From positions 1,426,001 to 1,490,000 of the forward strand of contig NZ_CP119809.1 of assembly GCF_029338395.1 (NCBI RefSeq): 64,000 bases of DNA, in the 5' to 3' direction. Below, piece by piece: positions 52,319 through 60,609 of the stretch. The stretch's first letter is position 1, and each line of letters opens with the position of its first letter. This stretch comes from Halorussus caseinilyticus. Lineage in GTDB: Archaea; Halobacteriota; Halobacteria; Halobacteriales; Haladaptataceae. A model generated the notes under the pieces. The model saw only the letters and a program-made list of their open reading frames with translations. It ran no database searches and was not told where the DNA came from. The translations under genes were made by a program, and so were the position numbers.

Positions 52319-53815
52319 ATGGAAACTGCAGCACCCGACGGCCGGCTGGCCGAACAAATCGACGGTGACGCTCTTCTCGCTGACCTCGACATCGACGACG
52401 ACGAAGTTAGCTGGCGCAAGGAGTTCACCGGATTCGACGACGACGACGCCGAACGGCTTTCCGATATGTCGGGTCTCTTCGAGTCTATCGCCGACGAAGC
52501 GGTCGAGGAGTTCTACGACCATCTGACCGACTACGACCAGACGAGCGAAGTCCTCGAACGTTCGACCCGGAGCGTCGAACAACTCAAGGAGACGCAGGCG
52601 GAGTACCTCGTATCGCTAGGCGAGGGCGAGTACGACCGGGACTACTTCGCCGACCGCGCGCGCATCGGCAAGGTTCACGACATGCTCAACATGCCGATGA
52701 AACACTATCTGGGGGCCTACGCGCTCTATTTCAATTTCCTCGTTCCCCAAATCGGCGACCGAGTTATCGACCGCGCGGTCGAACGCGTGGACGACGAGGC
52801 GGCCGAAGTCGTCCGCGAGGAGTTCTCCCGCGGTATCGAGGAAATCCTCTCGCTGTTCCGCATCGTCAACCTCGACATGCAGGTCGTCTGTGACACCTAC
52901 ATCCAGTCGTACAGCGACGAGATACGCGACGCCAACGACCAACTCAAGATGCTTCAGGAGGGTATCTCGAACGACGTGGAGAGTTCGTTAGACGACCTCT
53001 CGGAGTCGGCCGAGGACGTGGCCGACAGCGCCGACGAGATGCACGAGTTGACCCGCGAACAGGCCTCGGACATAGACGAGATAGCCGAAGAGACCGAGAA
53101 CATGAGCGCCACCGTCGAGGAAGTCGCGGCCAGCGCCGAACAGGTCGAACAGACCAGTCGCCACGCCAAGAAACTGGCGACCGAGGGTCAGACGACCGCC
53201 AGCGACGCGATGGAGGCGATGGAGGACATCGAGGACGCTCGGACCGACGTGACCGGCGACATGGCCGACCTCCAGAAGACCGTCGCCGAAATCGACGAGG
53301 TGGTCGAGGTAATCGACGACATCGCCGAGCAGACCAACTTACTGGCGCTCAACGCCTCCATCGAGGCCGCACGCGCGGGCGAGGCCGGAGACGGGTTCGC
53401 GGTCGTGGCCGAGGAGGTGAAAGGTCTCGCCGAGCAGTCCAAAGAGCAGGCCAGCGAAATCGAGTCGATGGTCGGCGAGATTCAGGGCAAGACCGACGAG
53501 ACGGTCGAAAGCTTGGACCGGACCGAGCGCCGCATCCAGCAGGGCGTCGAGAACGTCGAGTCCTCGATGGAGACCCTACAGGACATCGTGGAGGCGGTCG
53601 AAGAGACCGTACACGGCATCGGCGAAGTCGCCGAGGCGACCGACGAGCAAGCGGTCGCGGCCGAACAGGTCTCGGCGATGGCCGACGAGGTGTCGCGCCA
53701 CGCCAACGACATCGCCCAAGAGGTGGCGGCGGTCGCGTCGGCGACCGACGAACAGGTCGAGCGAATCGAGGGCATCCGCGAGTCCGTAGACCGTCTGCAC
53801 GACGAGACGAAGTAG
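52319..53815 (+). CDS. hemAT: HemAT-type globin-coupled chemotaxis transducer
   Basis: A 498-residue soluble transducer. The N-terminal about 190 residues form a globin sensor; the predicted proximal haem His is H120 in RARIGKVHDML. Two coiled-coil segments follow, with the highly conserved signalling tip EQTNLLALNASIEAARAGEAG (given in parts) that binds CheA/CheW. HemAT senses oxygen and steers the cell, usually away from high oxygen. No transmembrane helix is present, as expected. The chemotaxis kinase and archaellum genes lie elsewhere, although an archaellin is encoded at 24234. Confidence 0.94.
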   Translation: METAAPDGRLAEQIDGDALLADLDIDDDEVSWRKEFTGFDDDDAERLSDMSGLFESIADEAVEEFYDHLTDYDQTSEVLERSTRSVEQLKETQAEYLVSLGEGEYDRDYFADRARIGKVHDMLNMPMKHYLGAYALYFNFLVPQIGDRVIDRAVERVDDEAAEVVREEFSRGIEEILSLFRIVNLDMQVVCDTYIQSYSDEIRDANDQLKMLQEGISNDVESSLDDLSESAEDVADSADEMHELTREQASDIDEIAEETENMSATVEEVAASAEQVEQTSRHAKKLATEGQTTASDAMEAMEDIEDARTDVTGDMADLQKTVAEIDEVVEVIDDIAEQTNLLALNASIEAARAGEAGDGFAVVAEEVKGLAEQSKEQASEIESMVGEIQGKTDETVESLDRTERRIQQGVENVESSMETLQDIVEAVEETVHGIGEVAEATDEQAVAAEQVSAMADEVSRHANDIAQEVAAVASATDEQVERIEGIRESVDRLHDETK

Positions 53816-54087
53816 CGACGGGCGTCTCCGACTCGGGTCGCAGTTTCCACAGTCCGCGGACCCACCGGCCGACCAAACCACCGGGAACGGCCGGCGAAAC
53901 TTTTCACCGGGATGCGCTCGGTGGAACGAGTCATTTGTTCAAGCAGTAGCTACTCTCCGTCTTCTGTCGGTCACGCTCGTCACCGTCTTTCTGACTCCGC
54001 CTTGCTAACCAACTATACATTTTTCTAAGCAACAAATAAAATCGTCTAAGACAGGTAAAAACACGGGAAAGAAACAGATTCGTATCT

Positions 54088-55956
54088 CTACGCTCGCTTC
54101 TGAATCTCCTCGCGCAACAACTCGCTCACGGTATCACCATCTGCCTTCCCGCCGAGCGCGCCCATCGCCTCGCCCATCAGTCCGGAGAACGCCTGCATGC
54201 CCTCCTCCTCGACTTGCTCGGCGTTGCGCTCCACGACTTCCACGACGGCCCCGCGAACCTCGTCCTCGTCCGCGCTCCCGAGACCCTCCTGTTCGACGGC
54301 CTCGGCCGCCGTCAGGTCGGGACTCTCCGCGAGGGCGGTCAGCACCTCGCCGACGTTGCCCTTCGCCGTCTCGCCGTCCTCGACCAGTTCGAGGGTGCCG
54401 AGGAAGTGGTCGTCGCGCAGGTTCTCGACCGGCACGTCGTCGCGCCGGAGTTCCGTGACGGTACTCTCGACGGTCCCGGCCGCGAGCGTGGCGTCCACGC
54501 CCGACTCGACCGCTTGCTCGAACAGGGACATGCGCTCGCCGTAGGCGACCTGTTCGGCCAGTCCCGCGTCGAGACCGTACTCGTCCTGATAGCGCTCTAC
54601 CTTCTCGGTCAGGAGTTCGGGCGTCTCGACCTCGCTCGGGTCGGGTTCGACCGGCGGCACGTCGGTCTCGGGGTACATCCGGGCCGCGCCGGGGAGCGGA
54701 CGGAGGTAGCGGGTCGTGCCGTCCTCGTTCGCGCCGCGGGTCTCCTCGGGGACGCCCTCGAGCGCCGTCTCCGCGCGCTCCGCGGCGGCCTCGATTGCGA
54801 GGTCGGCCGTCTCGGGGTCGGCGGCGACGATTGCCACCGCGTCCTCCTCGCCCGCGCCCACGGCCTCGCGCAGGGCCGCGACCTCCTCGTCGGTCACGCC
54901 GTAGGCCGGGAGTTCGTCGGTGTGGAAGATGCCGCCCGCGCCGTGGCGCTTGGCGTGGTCGGAGAGTTCGGTCCCGAGGCGGCGGTCGGGTTGAATCTCC
55001 GCGCCGACGAGTCCGTCGAAGCCGTAGAGCGGGACCGCCGTGACCTTCCCGCCGGATTCGAGCGCCGACTTGATGACGCCGCTCTCGGTGTCGGCGAAGG
55101 TGTCGGTCACGTCCACCACGTCGCCGACCGCGGCGTCGCGCTCGCGGAGTTCGTCCCGAATCTCCAGCAGGCGGACCTGCCGGTGGACCTCGTTTTCCAC
55201 GAGGTCGTCGATGTCGTCGAGGCTCTGGACGCCCTTGACCTCGACGCGCGCGCCCTCCGCGATGGAGATGTTCACGTCTTGGCGGATGGTTCCCAGTCCG
55301 CGCTTGACCTTGCCGGTAGAGCGCAAGAGCATGCCGATTTGCTCGGCCGCTTCGCGGGCCTGCTCGGGCGACCGGATGTCGGGCTTGGTACCGATTTCGA
55401 CCAACGGGATGCCGAGGCGGTCCAGCGAGTAGAGAACGCCCTCGTCGCGCTCTTCGACGCGCTGGGCGGACTCCTCTTCGAGCATCAGGTCCTCGATGCC
55501 GACCGCGCCCTCGCTGGTCGAAATCTCGCCGTCGGAGGCCATCAGCGTCGAGCGCTGGAAGCCGGAGGTGTTCGACCCGTCCACGACGATTTTCCGCATG
55601 ACGTGGGCTTGGTCCACTACGTCCATGTCCAGCAGTTGGGCGATTTCGAGGACGACCTCTCTGGCTTCGGCGTCGAGTCTGTGGGGCGGTTCGTCGTCGT
55701 CCTCGACCAGACAGGTCGTGTCGTAGGCCAAATACTCGAACTCGCGTTCGACGCGACTCTCTTCGAGGGCCGCCTCGTCGAGTTCGCCCAGTTCGCTCTT
55801 GGTCGGGTGGAGAAAGCGCGTGAACCGGCGCTCGGCCTCCTCGGGTTCCCGGAGTTCGGTCGGACAGTTGCAGAACAGTTTCGTCTCGGTGTCGAGTTGC
55901 TGGTGAATCTCCAGTCCGGCGACGAGGCCGAGGTCCTCGTAGTCGTGTTCGGTCAT
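54088..55956 (-). CDS. gatE: Glu-tRNA(Gln) amidotransferase subunit E
   Basis: A 622-residue GatE, the archaeal tRNA-binding subunit that with GatD converts misacylated Glu-tRNA(Gln) to Gln-tRNA(Gln). Early family landmarks are GLEIHQQLDTETKLFCNCP and GSNTSGFQRS, which form the kinase-like active site shared with GatB (shown in parts). The tail contains the GAD-like insertion and YqeY-like C-domain. GatD is not in the window. Together with the GltX gene at 58743 and the tRNA-Glu at 20628 it shows the indirect route to Gln-tRNA. Confidence 0.95.
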   Translation of the reverse strand: MTEHDYEDLGLVAGLEIHQQLDTETKLFCNCPTELREPEEAERRFTRFLHPTKSELGELDEAALEESRVEREFEYLAYDTTCLVEDDDEPPHRLDAEAREVVLEIAQLLDMDVVDQAHVMRKIVVDGSNTSGFQRSTLMASDGEISTSEGAVGIEDLMLEEESAQRVEERDEGVLYSLDRLGIPLVEIGTKPDIRSPEQAREAAEQIGMLLRSTGKVKRGLGTIRQDVNISIAEGARVEVKGVQSLDDIDDLVENEVHRQVRLLEIRDELRERDAAVGDVVDVTDTFADTESGVIKSALESGGKVTAVPLYGFDGLVGAEIQPDRRLGTELSDHAKRHGAGGIFHTDELPAYGVTDEEVAALREAVGAGEEDAVAIVAADPETADLAIEAAAERAETALEGVPEETRGANEDGTTRYLRPLPGAARMYPETDVPPVEPDPSEVETPELLTEKVERYQDEYGLDAGLAEQVAYGERMSLFEQAVESGVDATLAAGTVESTVTELRRDDVPVENLRDDHFLGTLELVEDGETAKGNVGEVLTALAESPDLTAAEAVEQEGLGSADEDEVRGAVVEVVERNAEQVEEEGMQAFSGLMGEAMGALGGKADGDTVSELLREEIQKRA

Positions 55957-56089
55957 TACTCGCCATTCCGAGCGCGAAGAGTAAAAAACCGTTTAGTCTG
56001 GAATCGGCGTGCGGACGCGTGACCGCGGAGCGGCCGTGCCGGTATCGGGGAACTGGAGTGCTGACGCTGTGGCCGCAGTGTCGAGTCAC

Positions 56090-56272
56090 TCAGAGCGGTT
56101 GGACGTACTTCACCTCGTCGAGCGAGAAGTAGACATCGATGCCCTCGTCGGTCGATTCGTTGAACTTGGTCGCCTTCACCCACCCGTTGTCGAGCAGTTC
56201 GACGTTGCTGTGAGGGAGATCGCTGGCGAGGTCGTCGTCCCGAAACGCTATCGTAGCTTTATCAAATTTCAC
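56090..56272 (-). CDS. Small unknown protein, 60 residues
   Basis: A 60-residue acidic protein beginning MKFDKATIAFRDDDLAS, with a plausible three-strand beta pattern and no low-complexity. It is not a shadow of another gene, has an ATG at 56272, and lies in its own 390-bp space between gatE and the PH-domain gene. I do not recognise a family. Its isolation and halophile-like composition support a real gene. Confidence 0.65.
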   Translation of the reverse strand: MKFDKATIAFRDDDLASDLPHSNVELLDNGWVKATKFNESTDEGIDVYFSLDEVKYVQPL

Positions 56273-56345
56273 GGGGAAAAGGTAACTTTCCGTAGACGGG
56301 ATGACAGTACTGGTTAAAAATTTATACCTGATGCTTCGGGCGAGT

Positions 56346-57818
56346 TCAGTCGGCGTTCCGACTCGCCGACTCGTCTACCCGGCGTCGCAGACTCTCCTGC
56401 AACTTCTCGGCGACGAACTCGCGCAACTCCGCGGCCGTCTCCGCGTCCACGTCCACCGCCGCGGCCACGCCGCCCGCCGAACTCGCGGTGTCCACGACGA
56501 CGCTGGCCAGTCGCCTGCGGCGCTGGAAGACCGTCCCGGTCTGAATCACGGTCTGGACCCGGTAGTACGGCACTACCTTCGTCGTCTGGGTCCAGAAGCC
56601 GTTCCGTGTGAAGACGTGGTTCTCGCCCGTGGCGTACCCCCGATGTCGCCACTTGAGGTGGGCCGCGACGGGCGCGAGGACGACGAACCCGAGCGGGAGC
56701 AGCGGCGCGTACCAGACGACGGGTCGGCCCGTGGCCTGCCAGAGGACCCACAGCACGCCGACCAGCGCGCCGAGACCCAGCGCGAACCGGACGGCGTACC
56801 GAGTCCGCGCGCGCTCTGGCGGGCGCGAGAACTCCGGCAACTCGAAGTCCTCCACCTCGCGAGCGAGACGAAGCACGCGCTCGCGGGTCGCCAGCGGGAC
56901 GGCCGCCTCCGACCCGCCGGAGGGGGCCTGTCCCGGCCCGTAGCCCGCGGTTTCGACCGCGAGCGTGGTGTAGCCGAACCGTCGCATCAGGACGTTGGCG
57001 TCGAGCGTGAGCGTCTGGACCTTCGCCAGCGGAATCGACCCGTCGTATCGCTGGAGCAGGCCGCGCTCGTACCGGAGTTCGTCGCCCACCCGCGTCAGTC
57101 GAAAGCCGTAGTAACGCGCGAAGGTGACGGCGGCGCTGAGCGCCCACAGCGCCGCGACGAGCAACGCCACCAGCACTATCCCGCCGAAGACGGCGAGTTC
57201 CGCCACGCCGGGTACGAACGGGAACGCCGCCGGGCCGAACGCGAGCAGAGAGAGGTACCGGAAGTCGAACTGAAGGGCGCTGAGAAGGGCGAGTTCCCCG
57301 GTCTCGAGTTCCAAGAGGAGGTCCTCGCGCTCGTCGCCCGCCTCGGTCGCTTCCGCGCCGGTCTCGGTCGCGCCGCGCTTCAGGCGCTGAATCTCGCGCT
57401 GGAGGCGCTTGGCCTCGTCGTAGCCGACGTACCGGAGACTCGCCTCGGTGCCGCCCCCGCCCGCGGTTTCGAGGTCGAGGACCGCGACGCCGAGCGCGCG
57501 CTGGACCACGTTGCGCGAGATGTCCACGTTCTGAATCCGGCGGAGCGGAATCTCGCGGTTCCGCCGGGAGACGACGCCCGACGCGATTTCGAGACCGTCG
57601 TCGGTGAGTTCGTACTCGAACCGCCGGTAGTACGCGACCTGCCAGAGCGCGGCGGCGAGGACGCCGACGGCCGCGAGCGTGACCAGTGCCGGGCCCGCGA
57701 GCGGGAACGGCAGGGCGTCGTTCCCCGAAAGCGACTGGCCGACGAAAAACAGCATGAGACCGACGCTCGCGCCCCGCGAGAGCGCCCGGTAGGGAATCGA
57801 GAGCGGGTGGAGTTTCAT
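56346..57818 (-). CDS. PH-domain membrane protein (YdbT-like)
   Basis: A 490-residue protein with bacterial-type PH domains (bPH2) on several membrane helices. Each domain shows the R(x)xRI(Q)xxD pattern, such as REIPLRRIQNVDISRNVVQRALG, and YYRVQTVIQTG (given in parts). Helices are near residues 12-28, 38-60, and about 190-235. It overlaps the small PH-domain gene by four bases (ATGA), the arrangement of ydbS-ydbT in Bacillus, where the pair is proposed to affect resistance to certain antimicrobials; no role is known in archaea. Confidence 0.87.
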   Translation of the reverse strand: MKLHPLSIPYRALSRGASVGLMLFFVGQSLSGNDALPFPLAGPALVTLAAVGVLAAALWQVAYYRRFEYELTDDGLEIASGVVSRRNREIPLRRIQNVDISRNVVQRALGVAVLDLETAGGGGTEASLRYVGYDEAKRLQREIQRLKRGATETGAEATEAGDEREDLLLELETGELALLSALQFDFRYLSLLAFGPAAFPFVPGVAELAVFGGIVLVALLVAALWALSAAVTFARYYGFRLTRVGDELRYERGLLQRYDGSIPLAKVQTLTLDANVLMRRFGYTTLAVETAGYGPGQAPSGGSEAAVPLATRERVLRLAREVEDFELPEFSRPPERARTRYAVRFALGLGALVGVLWVLWQATGRPVVWYAPLLPLGFVVLAPVAAHLKWRHRGYATGENHVFTRNGFWTQTTKVVPYYRVQTVIQTGTVFQRRRRLASVVVDTASSAGGVAAAVDVDAETAAELREFVAEKLQESLRRRVDESASRNAD

Positions 57819-58279
57819 ACTGCGTCGGACTCGCGCTCGCTCTCGATGGCGAGGCGACGGAGTTGCTCCTGCAGGTCGTCGGCCCGGTCGGGCGTCAACC
57901 CCGGAATCGTCACGTCTGCGCCGCGGGACCCGGCGGTGTAGACCACGACGCTCGCCAGTCCGAGCGCGCGCTCTACCGGCCCGCGCTGAGTATCGACGTG
58001 CTGGACGCGGACGAACGGGACCACGGTCTCGACCCGCGTCAGCACGCCGCGTTCGAGGTACACGTCGTCGTCGCGCACCTCGAACCGCCAGATTCGGTAC
58101 TTGAGGGCGACGTACACCCCGCCGAGCGCGAGCGCCGCGAGCGCGACGACCCCGCCGACCCAGAGACCGACGCCGAGGGCGAACCGGTCCACCGCCGCCG
58201 CGACGACGCCGACTATCAGCGCGGTCACGACTGCGCCGACGCTCCAGACGAGACGGACGCGCGGATTCAGCACTTCCAT
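57815..58279 (-). CDS. PH-domain membrane protein (YdbS-like)
   Basis: A 154-residue protein with two N-terminal membrane helices (residues about 12-58) and one bPH2 domain containing VVPFVRVQHVDTQRGPVERALGLASV (shown in parts). It is the upstream, small partner of the adjacent 490-residue protein and probably forms a complex with it at the cytoplasmic membrane. The start ATG is at 58279, next to a long repeat-rich spacer. Confidence 0.87.
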   Translation of the reverse strand: MEVLNPRVRLVWSVGAVVTALIVGVVAAAVDRFALGVGLWVGGVVALAALALGGVYVALKYRIWRFEVRDDDVYLERGVLTRVETVVPFVRVQHVDTQRGPVERALGLASVVVYTAGSRGADVTIPGLTPDRADDLQEQLRRLAIESERESDAV

Positions 58280-58425
58280 GCGTTGACGAACTACCTCGCG
58301 GCCGATAAGTGTCCCCGTCTGCGTCTCGGAAACATCCGCGTTCCTTATAGCAATGTCTTTGATTTCTTAAGAATTATTTTATTATGTCTCTAGACCGTGC
58401 GGCCGCGGTCGTAACTGCGGTCGTT

Positions 58426-58510
58426 GCGGTCGCTGTGGCAGTGCGGTCGCGGTTGCAGTGCGGTCGCTGTGGCAGTGCGGTCGCGGTTGCAGTGCGGTCG
58501 CTGTGGCAGT
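58426..58510. repeat. Five-unit 17-bp tandem repeat
   Basis: Units gcggtcgctgtggcagt and gcggtcgcggttgcagt alternate: starts at 58426, 58443, 58460, 58477 and 58494, so the true period is 34 bp. There are no spacers between units, so it is not a CRISPR array. Confidence 0.92.
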
Positions 58511-58614
58511 GCGGTCTGATTGGTTCGAGCGTAGTCACGGTAGCGGTCCTCGCTGTCGTCGCTGTCGTTTCGGTCGTTAGGTCGTCGCTGTCGGCGTAGA
58601 AAACTCCGACTCGT

Positions 58615-58700
58615 CCCGTACCGCGACCGCAGGAACTGCGACGAAGAAGTCCTCGAAAGCCCCCACCTGTCGGTCGGTCAGTCGAGCGCACTCGGTGGTC
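58615..58700 (-). repeat. Dispersed intergenic repeat, copy D (fragment)
   Basis: The reverse complement contains gggggctttcgaggacttc followed by ttcg (58642-58664), identical to copy A over 23 bp. It also contains gttcctgcggtcgcggt, shared with the right flank of copy B. Confidence 0.7.
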
Positions 58701-58742
58701 CGGTCAGTCGTGTCCGAAAACCCGCAGAAGAAGCCGAGAGAC

Positions 58743-60467
58743 CTACTCGTGGGCGAAGTACGCCACCGTCTCGTGGTCTTCCTCGTGGTGGTCCACGCGG
58801 GCGAACCCGACGCGCTCGAACTGGACCATCTCGCCGACTTCGGTGTCGTGGAAGCCCGGTTCGGCGTAGCCCATCACGTCGCCGCGGACGGTTCGCATCC
58901 GGGTCAGGACCGCGGTGTCGGCCGGGACCCAGTGAATCACGTCCACGCCCTCCTCGCGGACCGCCGAGATGTCGTCGCCGACGTACGCCAAGTCGTCGTC
59001 CTCGCGTCGGAAGCATCCGAAGCCTTTCAGCCAGATTCGCCCGCCGTCTTCGGGCACGTCGCCTTCCTCGATGCGGACCCGACTCCCGGCGTCGATGTCG
59101 CGGGTGCCTCGGTCCTCGTGTTCGGGGTGGACCGGCGGGTGGGCCGAGTCGGGGTGGTCGCCCGCGAGCGTGAAGTCGGCGTGGTCCTCGCGCACGAAGA
59201 AGTAGCGGTCGGCGTCGTCGTCCACGAGTTCGCGGTTGTTCGAGTAGACCGTACTCATCGCCAAATCGACGTTGGTCGTGGAGGTGCCCAGTTCGACCAT
59301 CGCGTCCACGATGGCCTCGCCGCGGATGCCCCGCCGTCGGACGCTCGGAATCGTCGGCGCGCGCGGGTCGTCCCACCCGTCGAGTTCGCCCTGCTCGATG
59401 AGTTCCCGAATCGTGGACGTGGACATCTTCACGTCGTACTCGTCCACCTGCACGTGGCCCCAGTGGATGACCTCGGGGTAGTCCCAGTCGAAGTAGTCGT
59501 AGACGAACTGCTGGCGCTTGGCGGAGTCCTGTAGGTCGATGCCCCGGATGATGTGGGTGACGCCCGTGAGGTGGTCGTCCACGCCCGACTGGAAGTCCAG
59601 CATCGGCCAGCACCGGTACTCTTCGGCCTCTTCGCGGGGATGCGGAGTGTCGATGATGCGGAAGCCCACCCAGTCGCGCAGGGCCGGGTTCTTGTGTTCG
59701 ATGTCGGTCTTGACACGCAGGACCATCTCGCCCGACTCGTACTCGCCGTCTATCATCGCCTCGAACTCGTCCATCGTGGTCTCGGCGTCCTTGTCGCGGT
59801 GCGGGCAGGCCTCGCCCGAGTTTTTGAGGTCCGAGAACTCCTCGCCCGAACACGAACAGGTGTAGGCCCCGCCCTTCTCGACGAGTCTGCGCGCGTGGTC
59901 GTAGTAGGTTTCGAGGCGGTCGCTAGCCCGCAGGACCTCGGCGGGGTCGAAGCCGAGATACTCGATTTCCTCCAGAATCTCGTCGTAGGCCCACAGCATG
60001 GGACGCTTGGTCTCGGGGTCGGTGTCGTCGAACCGGACGATGAACTCGCCGTCGTACTCCTCGGCGTAGGTCCCGATGACCGCGGGCATCCGGGCGTGGC
60101 CGACGTGCCACGGGCCGTTGGGGTTGGGCGCACACCGCATCCGAATCTCGTCGTACTCGTCGGCGTTGGGCAGGTCGGGGAGCGCGGTGTCGTCTTCCTC
60201 GTCTTCGCTCTCGATTTCCTCCAACCAGTCGGGCGCGAGTTCGGCGAGTCGCTCCCTGCGTTCTTCGACAGTCGAGTCGTTGACCTTCGAGACGACCGGT
60301 GCGATGACGCCCGGAATCTCGTCGCCGTGCTGTCGGAAGTCGGGGTTCTCGCCCATCAGCGGACCCATGACCGCGCCAACGTCTGCCTCGCTCTCGTGTT
60401 TGACCGCGTTGACGAGGGCGTGTTTCTCTGCCTCCGTCTCGATTCGCTCGCGGAGTTCGTCGTTCAT
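58743..60467 (-). CDS. gltX: Glutamyl-tRNA synthetase, archaeal type
   Basis: A 574-residue class I aminoacyl-tRNA synthetase. The HIGH motif is HVGH at 121-124 after MRCAPNPNGPW, and the KMSKS counterpart is VKMSTST. An N-terminal extension of about 100 residues precedes the catalytic core, as in archaeal-type GluRS. It charges tRNA-Glu with Glu and, in organisms using GatDE, also tRNA-Gln. A cysteine/histidine set (CSCSG ... CPH) is visible near residue 200. No GlnRS gene is present. Confidence 0.94.
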   Translation of the reverse strand: MNDELRERIETEAEKHALVNAVKHESEADVGAVMGPLMGENPDFRQHGDEIPGVIAPVVSKVNDSTVEERRERLAELAPDWLEEIESEDEEDDTALPDLPNADEYDEIRMRCAPNPNGPWHVGHARMPAVIGTYAEEYDGEFIVRFDDTDPETKRPMLWAYDEILEEIEYLGFDPAEVLRASDRLETYYDHARRLVEKGGAYTCSCSGEEFSDLKNSGEACPHRDKDAETTMDEFEAMIDGEYESGEMVLRVKTDIEHKNPALRDWVGFRIIDTPHPREEAEEYRCWPMLDFQSGVDDHLTGVTHIIRGIDLQDSAKRQQFVYDYFDWDYPEVIHWGHVQVDEYDVKMSTSTIRELIEQGELDGWDDPRAPTIPSVRRRGIRGEAIVDAMVELGTSTTNVDLAMSTVYSNNRELVDDDADRYFFVREDHADFTLAGDHPDSAHPPVHPEHEDRGTRDIDAGSRVRIEEGDVPEDGGRIWLKGFGCFRREDDDLAYVGDDISAVREEGVDVIHWVPADTAVLTRMRTVRGDVMGYAEPGFHDTEVGEMVQFERVGFARVDHHEEDHETVAYFAHE

Positions 60468-60609
60468 TACCCACCGTTTGGAGCGTCTTCGGGAAAACTC
60501 GTCCGGATTCGGTTCACTCCGAACTCCTCAGTACGCTAACCAAGACCCTTACGTTCGCGGCGGCGTAGCAACGTCCAGAAGTGACCTCCGACCGACTCTC
60601 GACCGGTCG

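Larger units (their letters stand above)
58280..58742. other. Intergenic region with 17-bp tandem repeats and repeat copy D
   Basis: This 463-bp spacer between the PH-domain genes and gltX has an AT-rich part at 58340-58385, a tandem 17-bp repeat block, and a fragment of the dispersed repeat family. Frames through it are Ala/Val or Thr/Arg low-complexity and were not accepted as genes. Confidence 0.6.

Noticed and set aside
54214-56022. Plus-strand frame of 602 residues opposite gatE
   Set aside because: Antisense to a strongly recognisable GatE.
58426-58510. Possible CRISPR array
   Set aside because: Units abut with no unique spacers, and no cas genes are present in the window.
58384-58691. 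Short frames through the 17-bp repeat block
   Set aside because: Ala/Val- or Thr/Arg-rich translations of tandem repeats; not credible proteins.
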